Positions 17,419-24,635 of a stretch of DNA of 64,000 nucleotides are shown here, piece by piece. Position numbers and translations under genes: made by a program. Position 1 is the first letter of the stretch. Every line of letters starts with the position of its first letter. Under the pieces are notes generated by a model. It made no database searches and was not told the DNA's origin. It saw only the letters and a program-made list of their open reading frames with translations. The DNA is from Bradyrhizobium sp. SRS-191 (lineage in GTDB: Bacteria > Pseudomonadota > Alphaproteobacteria > Rhizobiales > Xanthobacteraceae), in assembly GCF_024586915.1 (NCBI RefSeq), contig NZ_JANBVS010000014.1, forward strand, positions 124,001 to 188,000, read 5' to 3'.

Positions 17419-17918
17419 CGCGATCAGCTCATCGTCGTCTCGGTGTTGCAGCCGGGTTCGCTCTTTCAGTGCTGCTGGCCGTGAACGCCGACGCAGCCTG
17501 CGCGCAGCAGGCTTCGTCGATCCCAGCTGCCAAGGAGACGGCGGCCCCGGCCAAGGAGCCGGCCCCGCCGCCCTCGGTCACCATCCTCGGCGCGCGGGAT
17601 GCGCATGGCGTGCTCGGCCGCGACGTGCGCAGCTCGGCCGGCGAGGACATGGGCCACATCGTCGACGTCATCGTCGATCTCACCGGCACGGTGCGCGCGG
17701 CGGTGATCGACTTTGGCGGCTTCCTCGGCGTCGGCAGCCGCAAGATCGTGGTCGATTGGACCGCGCTCGATTTCAAGCACATCACCGAGAAGAGCGACCA
17801 GGTCACGCTGGATCTCTCCAAGGAGCAGGTGAAGGCGGCGCCCGAGTACAAGGAGGACAAGCCCGTCGTCGTGCTCGGCGCGGCCGGCAAGCTGTCCCCC
17901 TGGGATTTCGATCATTGA
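17415..17918 (+). CDS. Secreted PRC-barrel domain protein
   Basis: The 167-residue protein has an N-terminal signal peptide (positive residues, then GVAAGFALSVLLAV, cleavage near ADA-AC), a Pro/Ala-rich linker and a PRC-barrel domain (about residues 55-150) with the typical VGKDV/GEDMGHIVDVIVDLTGTVRAAVIDFGGFLGVG pattern. PRC barrels are small beta-barrels that often bind RNA or partner proteins; exported versions in Rhizobiales are common stress-associated proteins of unknown role. Its start codon overlaps the stop of the glucosidase gene (ATGA), so it is translationally coupled. Confidence 0.85.
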   Translation: MTRSAHRRLGVAAGFALSVLLAVNADAACAQQASSIPAAKETAAPAKEPAPPPSVTILGARDAHGVLGRDVRSSAGEDMGHIVDVIVDLTGTVRAAVIDFGGFLGVGSRKIVVDWTALDFKHITEKSDQVTLDLSKEQVKAAPEYKEDKPVVVLGAAGKLSPWDFDH

Positions 17919-18015
17919 GTTGATGTGTAAGGCCGTCGTTCCGGCAGAAGCGTGCTGCGGGACGCGTGAGGGACGTGCTGTCCCAAGATCTTTGTCAATT
18001 GAGATGTAAAAAGCC

Positions 18016-19332
18016 ATGGCCAATCCACGGCGGTCCAGATCACCTGACCGGGAGCCCGTTCCGGACGTCAAGTCCGAGCCGCGCGGTGACGGCGTGCTGG
18101 ATCACGGGCAAATGGCCAAGCCTGAGCCCTCGCGGCAGAGCCTGCGCGGGCTCGACTGGTTCATCTTCTTCCTCGCCGACGTGCAGACCGGATTCGGTCC
18201 GTTCATCGCGGTGTACCTGACGACCCAGAAGTGGACGCAGGCGCAGATCGGTCTGGTGCTGTCGATCGGCGGCATCGTCGGGCTGATCGGACAGATGCCC
18301 GGCGGGGCGATCATCGATGCGGCGAAATCGGAGCGGCGCGTAGCGGGCTTTGCGGTAGCCACCATCGGCTGCTGCGCGCTGGCTTATGCCGTCTGGCCGA
18401 TCTTTCCGGTGGTGGCCGGCGCGGCCATGCTGCACGCGGCCGCGAGCTGCGTGCTCGGGCCCGCGATCGCCGCGATCAGCCTCGGCCTGGTCGGGCCGCG
18501 CGGCATGGCCGAGCGCCTCGGCCGCAATGCGCGCTTCGCCTCGCTCGGCAACGGCGTCGCGGCCGCCATCATGGGCACCTGCGGCTATCTGCTCTCCAGC
18601 CGCGCGGTGTTTCTCGTTACCTTCATCCTCGCGTTCCCGACGCTGATCGCGCTGTCGCGGATTCGCGAACGCGAGATCGACATCGCCAGGGCGCACGGTC
18701 ACGCCGTCGAGGAGGACAAGGAGGTTGCCCGGCTGTCGAGCCTGCTCGGACTGCTGCGTCAGCGCGCGCTGCTGGTCTTTGCCCTCGGCGTGTTCCTGCT
18801 GCAGCTCGCCAACGCGGCGATGCTGCCGCTGATGGCCGGCGTGGTGACGACGAAGTCGAGCGAATGGGCGCCGATGCTGATCGCGTTCTGCATCGTCGTG
18901 CCGCAGGCGATCGTGGCGCTGACCTCGCCATCGGTCGGCGCGGTGGCGCAGCAATGGGGCAGGCGGCCGCTGCTGATGCTGGGATTTGCGGCGCTCACGA
19001 TTCGCGGCGCGCTGTTCGCCATGGTGCACGATCCCTACGTGCTGGTCGCGGTGCAGATCTTCGACGGGGTGACGGCGGCCGTCTTTGCCGTGATGATTCC
19101 GCTGACGGTGGCCGATGTCGCGTTCGGCAGCGGCCACTTCAATCTGGCGCAGGGGATCGTCGGAACGGCGTCGGGGATCGGCGGCTCGCTGTCCACCGTG
19201 GTCGCCGGCTTTGCCAGCGACCGATACGGCAGCGTCACCGCCTTCATGGGTCTGTCAGGCGTGGCGCTGACAGGTCTCGTGTTGATCGCGCTGCTGATGC
19301 CGGAGACGGGGCAGCGCGCGCGGACAGCGTGA
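18016..19332 (+). CDS. MFS transporter
   Basis: The 438-residue membrane protein has about 12 hydrophobic helices after a hydrophilic N-terminal tail of ~45 residues. The first helices carry the DVQTGFGPFIAVYLT motif and the loop 2-3 region is GGAIIDAAKSERR, a diverged form of the MFS GxxxDRxGRR signature. It resembles the YajR-like/Bradyrhizobium MFS proteins of unknown substrate. It ends 11 bases before the convergent fixK2, with no clear terminator between them. Confidence 0.82.
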   Translation: MANPRRSRSPDREPVPDVKSEPRGDGVLDHGQMAKPEPSRQSLRGLDWFIFFLADVQTGFGPFIAVYLTTQKWTQAQIGLVLSIGGIVGLIGQMPGGAIIDAAKSERRVAGFAVATIGCCALAYAVWPIFPVVAGAAMLHAAASCVLGPAIAAISLGLVGPRGMAERLGRNARFASLGNGVAAAIMGTCGYLLSSRAVFLVTFILAFPTLIALSRIREREIDIARAHGHAVEEDKEVARLSSLLGLLRQRALLVFALGVFLLQLANAAMLPLMAGVVTTKSSEWAPMLIAFCIVVPQAIVALTSPSVGAVAQQWGRRPLLMLGFAALTIRGALFAMVHDPYVLVAVQIFDGVTAAVFAVMIPLTVADVAFGSGHFNLAQGIVGTASGIGGSLSTVVAGFASDRYGSVTAFMGLSGVALTGLVLIALLMPETGQRARTA

Positions 19333-19343
19333 GGGACGGGCGC

Positions 19344-20045
19344 TCAGGCGTCCATGCTGCGCAGGCGCTGGCGGTTGCGCAACACGATCTGGCGGGCACC
19401 GGAGAAGCCGAGGACACCCTGGCTGTGCAGCTGCGACAGCGCGCGCGACACGGTCTCCAGCGTCAGGCCGAGATAGTCGCCGATATCGCGGCGGCACATC
19501 GGCAGCGCCATCATGCCGGCGACCGCGAGGCGGCGGTCCATCTCGAGCAGGAAGGTCGCGACGCGCTCCATCGCGGTCTTGCGGCCCAGCAGCAGCATGT
19601 GGTCTTCGGCATGGCGAAGGTCGCCGGCGGTCATGGTCCAGAGCTTGCGGGCGATGGTGACGTCCGTGCCGGCGGCCTGCTCGAGGCTGCGGCGCTTCAC
19701 CAGGCGCACATTGGTGTCGATGATGGCTTCAGCGGCGAGACGATGCACCGAGCCGAATTCGAGGCCGAACACGTCACCGGGAAGATGGAAGGCGCCGATC
19801 TGGCGGCGGCCGTCGGACAGCAGCTTGTAGCTGCGCACGGCACCGGAGATCACCTGGTAGACGTACTCGGCCGGCTCGTCCTCGCCATAGATCTCCTCGT
19901 CCTTCTTGTAGGAGAACTCGCTGGCGATCAGCCCGGCATGGCCGGTGATCTCGGCAAACGGATTGGCCGCAGGGGCAACAGGGGAGGGGACGGCATGGGG
20001 GGCGTTGGTGTTGACGACCGAGTGGGTAATCGACTGATTGAGCAT
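19344..20045 (-). CDS. fixK2: FixK2, Crp/Fnr-type activator of microaerobic genes
   Basis: The 233-residue regulator has an N-terminal cNMP-like beta-roll (about residues 35-150), a long dimer helix and a C-terminal helix-turn-helix. It lacks the N-terminal cysteines of Fnr, as FixK proteins do. Cys184 lies just before the recognition helix, with Leu196, Glu197 and Arg201 as likely base contacts; this matches the redox-sensitive cysteine of Bradyrhizobium FixK2 (C183 there). I chose the ATG giving MLNQSITHS because GGAG lies 6 bases upstream. It should activate the TTGA-N6-TCAA promoters listed below. Confidence 0.95.
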   Translation of the reverse strand: MLNQSITHSVVNTNAPHAVPSPVAPAANPFAEITGHAGLIASEFSYKKDEEIYGEDEPAEYVYQVISGAVRSYKLLSDGRRQIGAFHLPGDVFGLEFGSVHRLAAEAIIDTNVRLVKRRSLEQAAGTDVTIARKLWTMTAGDLRHAEDHMLLLGRKTAMERVATFLLEMDRRLAVAGMMALPMCRRDIGDYLGLTLETVSRALSQLHSQGVLGFSGARQIVLRNRQRLRSMDA

Positions 20046-20115
20046 GACCATCTCCTTGCGGCGGATGGCGATGTGGTACACGGCGCCTCCCGTTAAGGAC
20101 ATTTCGGCCGTTATC

Positions 20116-20133
20116 TTAAGGGGGTCCCCTTAC
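20116..20133 (-). promoter_or_regulatory. Candidate FixJ-binding palindrome upstream of fixK2
   Basis: Reading towards fixK2, the sequence GTAAGGGGACCCCCTTAA is an inverted repeat about 70 bases before its ATG. It resembles FixJ~P sites of rhizobial fixK promoters (GTAAG...CCTTA). It is the expected link between FixLJ and FixK2; I infer this from similarity and position. Confidence 0.5.
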
Positions 20134-20175
20134 GGACATGTACGTAGGCGCGGGCCGAATCCGGCGGCCGGAGGC

Positions 20176-20571
20176 TCAAGGGGCGGTAGCTTGGTGGTCG
20201 TTGGCGATCGCCTTGCGGATCCGCTTGACCAGATTGTCGTCGAGCAGCGGCTTCAGCAGGAAATCCTGGATGCCGACCGCTGCGGCGCGCGCCGCCAGCC
20301 GGTCGTCGTAATGTCCCGTGATCAGCACCACCGGTGCGGTCGCGCCCTGCTTGCGCAACTTTTCGGCGACTTCGACCCCGTTCAGCTCCGGCATCTTGTA
20401 GTCGACCACGAAGCAATCGACCGGCGCGCGATCCGACGCCTTCAGCAGAGCGCTGCCGCTGCGGAACGTGCGGACGTCGAAGCCATCGGCCTCGAGCAGG
20501 AAGCGCAGCGAGCCGAGGACGTCAGCATCGTCGTCGGCGACGTAGACCTTGGGTTTGGCGTGAACCGACAT
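20176..20571 (-). CDS. Receiver-only response regulator of the fix cluster
   Basis: The 131-residue protein is a lone CheY-like receiver domain. The acidic pocket DDD is at residues 13-15, the phosphoacceptor is Asp57 (VVDYKMPELNG), and the conserved Thr (LITGHYD) and Lys (LLKPL) are present. It has no output domain, so it may compete for phosphate from FixL or bind a partner. A gene of this kind lies between fixJ and fixK2 in Bradyrhizobium (bll2758 in B. diazoefficiens, as I recall). A perfect FixK-type box upstream suggests activation by FixK2, closing a feedback loop. Confidence 0.88.
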   Translation of the reverse strand: MSVHAKPKVYVADDDADVLGSLRFLLEADGFDVRTFRSGSALLKASDRAPVDCFVVDYKMPELNGVEVAEKLRKQGATAPVVLITGHYDDRLAARAAAVGIQDFLLKPLLDDNLVKRIRKAIANDHQATAP

Positions 20572-20638
20572 GGCACGTGCCGCGCGAATGTGATGTTGAT
20601 CCGAGGCACAACATTACGTTCGATTCTGTCAAGCACGC

Positions 20639-20652
20639 TTGATCTAGCTCAA
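20639..20652 (-). promoter_or_regulatory. FixK2 box before the receiver-only gene
   Basis: The sequence TTGATCTAGCTCAA fits TTGA-N6-TCAA exactly. Its centre is about 74 bases upstream of the receiver-only start codon, and it overlaps the stop codon of fixJ. Confidence 0.75.
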
Positions 20653-21269
20653 TCCTTCAGAGCGCCGGCCCGCATCGCCAGGCGGACCAGCTCGGAGAGG
20701 CTGTTGGCGCCCATCTTGGTCATCACGTTGGCGCGGTAGACCTCGATGGTGCGCGGGCTGATGTCGTATTCCCGGGCGATCAGCTTGTTGGAGAGGCCGG
20801 CCATCAATCCGTCCATCACCTGGCGCTCCCTCGGGCTCAGGCTGGCAATGCGGCCGAGGATGTCCTGCGTGACCGATTCGTTCTTCGCCGCCGGCTCGGC
20901 CTGGCGAATCGCGGTCTCGATCATCGCGACGAGTCGTTCATCCTCGAAAGGTTTCTCCAGGAAGTCGACCGCGCCGAGCTTCATCGCCTCGACCGCGAGC
21001 GGCACGTCGCCATGGCCGGTCATGACCAGGATGGGGAAGCTGCTGCCGGTCGCCTTCATGCGCTTGAGCAGCTCGATGCCGTCGATGCCGGGCATGCGCA
21101 CGTCCGAGACCACGCAGCCGAAGGCGAGCGTCGGCATCCGGTCGAGAAAGGCCTGCGCATGCTCGAACAGCGTGACCTCGAAGCCTGAGGAGTCGAGCAG
21201 GAAGTTGAGGGAATCCCGCATCGCCTCGTCGTCGTCGATCACATAGACCTTGGCCCGCTCAGCCATCAT
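20649..21269 (-). CDS. fixJ: FixJ, response regulator of the low-oxygen cascade
   Basis: The 206-residue regulator has a receiver domain (residues 7-125; phosphoacceptor Asp56 in VVSDVRMPGIDG) and a LuxR-type helix-turn-helix (LSPRERQVMDGLMAGLSNKLIAREYDISPRTIEVYRANVM region, about 140-200). When phosphorylated by FixL it dimerises and activates fixK. Its start overlaps the end of fixL, so the two are co-translated. I use the ATG at 21269 because AGGG lies 6 bases upstream; the next codon is also ATG. Confidence 0.96.
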   Translation of the reverse strand: MMAERAKVYVIDDDEAMRDSLNFLLDSSGFEVTLFEHAQAFLDRMPTLAFGCVVSDVRMPGIDGIELLKRMKATGSSFPILVMTGHGDVPLAVEAMKLGAVDFLEKPFEDERLVAMIETAIRQAEPAAKNESVTQDILGRIASLSPRERQVMDGLMAGLSNKLIAREYDISPRTIEVYRANVMTKMGANSLSELVRLAMRAGALKD

Positions 21270-22845
21270 GCTCAACCCTGGTTGGGGCCGCGGGCAGGGT
21301 GAAGCGGAAGGTCGCGCCGCCTGCCTCGTTGTTTTCGGCCCACATGCGCCCGCCATGGGCCTCGATGATGGAACGGCTGATCGACAGGCCGACTCCCATT
21401 CCGGTGTCCTTGGTCGTGAAGAAGGTTTTGAACAGATTGGGCATGACGTCGTCGTGGAATCCCGTTCCGGTATCGGACACGGCAACCTCGATCAAGTCAT
21501 CGCTGACCCTGCGGTTGGTGGCGGCGAGTTCGCGCCGCTTGGAATGCGACATGGCCTCGAGCGCATTGCGGAACAGGTTGACCAGCACCTGCTGGATCTG
21601 AACGCGGTCGGCCAGCACGAGATCGGCATCCGGATTGAGCTGGAATCGCAGCTGGACGTTCTGCTCCCGGGCGCCGGCGAGGCCGAGCGCGCCCGCCTCC
21701 TCGATCAGCTTCGACAGGCTCTCGACGCGCTTTTCCGATTCGCCGCGCGAGACGAAGTCGCGCAGACGGCGGATGATCTGGCCGGCGCGAATCGCCTGCT
21801 CGGCGGCGCGGTCCATGGCGCTCTCGATCTTGCCGGTGTTCGGATCGCTGCTGCCGGCCAGCAGCCTGCGCGAGCCTTTCATGTAGTTGCTGATGGCGGC
21901 CAGCGGCTGGTTCAGCTCGTGCGCCAGCGCCGAGGCCATTTCGCCCATGGCGCTGAGCCGCGACACATGGACCAGCTCCGACTGTAATTCGCGCAAGCGC
22001 GCCTGGGTCTGCTGGTGCTCGGTGAGATCATGGGCGAAGCCGGTGAAATAGGGTTTTCCGCCGGACTGCATCTCGCCGATCGACAGGTGCATCGGGAAGG
22101 TCGCGCCGTCGCGCCGGCGCCCCGTCACGATGCGGCCGATGCCGATGATGTGCCGCTCGCGGGTGCCGTGATAACGGGTGAGGTAGCCGGCATGGCGCGA
22201 GCGGTCCGGCTCCGGCATCAATTCGCTGACGTCGAGGCCGACCGCCTCTTCCTCGGTGTAACCGAACATCCGCTCGGCCGCGGCGCTGAAGAACTGGATG
22301 ATGCCGCCGCCGTCGATCACGATCATGGCGTCGGGCACGGTGTCCAGGATCGAGCGGAAATGCTGCTCTCGCAACCGCAGCGCCTCCTCCAGGCGCTTTT
22401 CCTCGTCGATGTCGAGGGCAATGCCGCGCAGATGACGCGGCTGGCCGTCCTCGTCGGGAACCACGCCGGCGAGGACCCGAATCCAGTGTCCGCCGTTCGG
22501 CACCTTGAACGACATGTCGAACCAGGTGCCCTGGTGACGCGCATGCTCGATCGCCGCTTCGACCGGCGCGCGGTCCCCGGGGGCGAGCAGCGCCAGGAAG
22601 GACCCATACGTCACGGGCTGATCGGCATCCGCCCCGAACAGCTTGCGCGTCGTGGACGACCAGTAGAAGTCGCCGGTCGCCAGGTCCAGATCCCACGCGC
22701 CGAAGCCCAGCGTCCGCGCGTCGGTGGACGGCGCGGACGCGTCGGGAAAGGGTTGAGTCACGCCGCGCACTTCGAAGCCTTCAATCGATTCGCCGTTGTT
22801 GCCAAGAGCAGCTCCACAAGAGCTGCTCCACAAGAGCTGATCCAC
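21259..22845 (-). CDS. fixL: FixL, haem-PAS oxygen-sensing histidine kinase
   Basis: With the first ATG the protein is 528 residues and has no membrane helices, as in Bradyrhizobium FixL. It has two PAS domains (about 45-145 and 165-275) and a kinase core. In the second PAS the haem ligand His218 (SRHAGYL) and the Arg238 (GIGR) that contacts bound O2 are present. The phosphorylated His309 is in LAHELNQPL, and the ATPase motifs NLFRNALEAM, DTGTGF and GMGVGLS follow. The start is uncertain: the first residues are coded by a 14-base tandem repeat, and a GTG at 22767 with an AAGG site may be the real start. Confidence 0.95.
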   Translation of the reverse strand: MDQLLWSSSCGAALGNNGESIEGFEVRGVTQPFPDASAPSTDARTLGFGAWDLDLATGDFYWSSTTRKLFGADADQPVTYGSFLALLAPGDRAPVEAAIEHARHQGTWFDMSFKVPNGGHWIRVLAGVVPDEDGQPRHLRGIALDIDEEKRLEEALRLREQHFRSILDTVPDAMIVIDGGGIIQFFSAAAERMFGYTEEEAVGLDVSELMPEPDRSRHAGYLTRYHGTRERHIIGIGRIVTGRRRDGATFPMHLSIGEMQSGGKPYFTGFAHDLTEHQQTQARLRELQSELVHVSRLSAMGEMASALAHELNQPLAAISNYMKGSRRLLAGSSDPNTGKIESAMDRAAEQAIRAGQIIRRLRDFVSRGESEKRVESLSKLIEEAGALGLAGAREQNVQLRFQLNPDADLVLADRVQIQQVLVNLFRNALEAMSHSKRRELAATNRRVSDDLIEVAVSDTGTGFHDDVMPNLFKTFFTTKDTGMGVGLSISRSIIEAHGGRMWAENNEAGGATFRFTLPAAPTRVEHDG

Positions 22846-22858
22846 GAGAGCTGCTCCA
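22811..22858. repeat. 14-base tandem repeat at the 5' end of fixL
   Basis: About three and a half copies of GCTCCACAAGAGCT lie head to tail (the third copy reads GATCCACGAGAGCT). The unit length is not a multiple of three, so it does not make a repeated peptide, which argues that this part of fixL may be untranslated leader. Confidence 0.75.
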
Positions 22859-23027
22859 GGAGGGAGCGGCTGTTGTGGGCGGCCGGGGGAGCCGCCCCCG
22901 GTATTCTATACCAGATTGTGCCGTGACAATCCGGGCGGGCCTAGACTTTGGTTCGACAATTCAAGGCTTTCCCCCACTTCGGCCGGTTCCATCGCCGGCC
23001 GTCCCCGCCGTGTTCCGATGCCGCACA

Positions 23028-23041
23028 TTGATCTATCTCAT
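23028..23041 (+). promoter_or_regulatory. FixK2-like box before the stress protein gene
   Basis: TTGATCTATCTCAT matches TTGA-N6-TCAA at all but the last base. Its centre is 64 bases before the start codon, the same spacing as the perfect boxes before fixN and fixG. Confidence 0.6.
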
Positions 23042-23098
23042 CACGGTGGGGCGTTTCACCCTTAAGAGCTGCATGGAAGCAATGTTTGGAGAGGCGGG

Positions 23099-23932
23099 AT
23101 GACGCTCGCGACTGTCATGGTGAGTCTGGCGCTCAACCAGCCCAACGAGGCCCGCCTCAAGGTCGCGGGTGATCTCGCCGCCCGATTTGAGGCCGGCGTC
23201 ATCGGCGTGGCCGCCGCGGAGTTCACGCCGCCGCTGTATTTCACGACCGGCGAGCAGGCCCAGGAGCTGATCGAGCAGGGCGAGGCCGCGTTGCAGAACA
23301 GGCTGGTGGAGCTCGAACAGCAATTCCGGACCGTGGTCGGCGACCGCGCGTCGCCATTGAGCTGGCGCGGCGCGCTGGATTTTCCGCTCCGCTACACTTT
23401 GGCGCAGGCCCGCGCCGCCGACATCCTGGTGACCGGAAGCGTGCCTCCCGGGGTCACCGATGCGTTCGCGATTGCCAGCCCCAAGGATCTCGTGATGCAG
23501 GCCGGGCGGCCGCTGCTCGTGGTTCCCGACAGCGCCGGCTGGCTCGATCTCGGCACCGTGGTGGTGGCCTGGAAGGAAACGCCGGAGGCGCGCCGGGCGC
23601 TGAGCGACGCGCTGCCGCTGCTCGTCAAGGCCACCGACGTCGTCGTCGTCGAGATCGTCGAGAACACCTCTGAATATGATTCGTGCGAAGCGCGCCTCGA
23701 TGACGTCGTCGGGTGGCTCGGCCGTCACAAGATCGTCGCATCGGCCCGCATCGAAGAGCCGGGGCAGGGACGCAACGTGGCGACCAAGCTCGACGCTGTT
23801 GCCGCCGACCTGTCCGCCGGGCTGATCGTTGCCGGCGCCTATGGCCATTCGCGATTCCGCGAGCTCGTGCTCGGCGGGGTCACCGAGCATCTCGTGACGC
23901 GCACCGAACGTTGCGTGCTGCTGTCGCACTGA
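23099..23932 (+). CDS. Universal stress protein with two UspA-like domains
   Basis: The 277-residue soluble protein contains two UspA-like halves. The C-terminal half ends with the typical ATP-site motif GAYGHSRFRELVLGGVTEHLV. Proteins of this type are induced by low oxygen or energy stress in many bacteria. The gene has a good ribosome site (GGAGAGG) and a FixK-like box upstream. It lies between fixL and fixN together with a CBS protein, an arrangement I recall from Bradyrhizobium, which suggests a role in adapting to low oxygen. The molecular function is unknown. Confidence 0.88.
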   Translation: MTLATVMVSLALNQPNEARLKVAGDLAARFEAGVIGVAAAEFTPPLYFTTGEQAQELIEQGEAALQNRLVELEQQFRTVVGDRASPLSWRGALDFPLRYTLAQARAADILVTGSVPPGVTDAFAIASPKDLVMQAGRPLLVVPDSAGWLDLGTVVVAWKETPEARRALSDALPLLVKATDVVVVEIVENTSEYDSCEARLDDVVGWLGRHKIVASARIEEPGQGRNVATKLDAVAADLSAGLIVAGAYGHSRFRELVLGGVTEHLVTRTERCVLLSH

Positions 23933-23969
23933 AACCCCAACCGCTCCATCCGAGAACAGGATTGCCGCC

Positions 23970-24395
23970 TTGTACAAATTTCTCGAGGACACCGCCGGCA
24001 GCTACATGACGCGGACCATCACGACAGTGACCCGCGACACCACGATTCGCGAGCTGGGCGACATGTTCGATCGCGACGATTTCAACACCTATCCCGTCGT
24101 CGAGAACGACGAGGTCATCGGCATCGTCACCAAGTTCGACGTGCTGAAATGCTTCGCGTTCACGCCCAACCAGATGCTGCCGCGCTACAGCGACCTGATG
24201 AACCGGACCGTGGCCGACGTGATGACGTCGGAGTTCATCTATGTCCGGCCGGACACCAAGCTGACGCGCGTGCTGCAGCTGATGGTCGAGCACCGCATCC
24301 GCAGCCTGCCCGTGACCGACGGCGACAACCGCCTGGTCGGCATCATCGCCCGCGAGGACATCGTTCGGGCGCTGGCGGCCGCGGCCAAGGACTGA
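23970..24395 (+). CDS. CBS-domain protein of the fix cluster
   Basis: The 141-residue protein has two CBS domains (about residues 10-65 and 80-138). It begins at a TTG codon (MYKFLEDTAG), with AGGA 8 bases upstream; the next in-frame ATG, 12 codons later, would cut into the first domain. It lies 37 bases after the universal stress protein gene and is probably co-transcribed with it under FixK2. Stand-alone CBS pairs usually sense adenine nucleotides; its partner here is not known. Confidence 0.87.
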   Translation: MYKFLEDTAGSYMTRTITTVTRDTTIRELGDMFDRDDFNTYPVVENDEVIGIVTKFDVLKCFAFTPNQMLPRYSDLMNRTVADVMTSEFIYVRPDTKLTRVLQLMVEHRIRSLPVTDGDNRLVGIIAREDIVRALAAAAKD

Positions 24396-24461
24396 GCGTG
24401 GACTGAGGGGGAACTGACGGCGTTCGCCGCGCTCCTTGCCTGATACGGAAGTCTAAGATGG

Positions 24462-24494
24462 ATCGTCCCGTACGCCTTTGGCCTGCGGGACGAT
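24462..24494. terminator. Inverted repeat between the CBS gene and fixN
   Basis: ATCGTCCCG and CGGGACGAT form a perfect 9-base stem around a 15-base loop, 67 bases after the CBS gene and before the fixN promoter. There is no T-run, so termination is only a possibility. Confidence 0.35.
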
Positions 24495-24565
24495 GTGCTT
24501 GTGCGCGCCGCGCAGTGCTTTGTCGGGCAACATTCGGGCTCTTTACCGGCGAACGGGTCGCAAGG

Positions 24566-24579
24566 TTGATTTCGATCAA
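24566..24579 (+). promoter_or_regulatory. FixK2 box before fixN
   Basis: TTGATTTCGATCAA is a perfect Fnr/FixK palindrome (TTGAT-N4-ATCAA). Its centre is about 63 bases before the fixN ATG, which places it near -40 if transcription starts around 24613, as for FixK2-dependent promoters. Confidence 0.9.
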
Positions 24580-24635
24580 TTCCACGTGTGGGCGATTATG
24601 GTTGCTGGTCTCGTGTTCTTTCAGCGAGATTCCGC

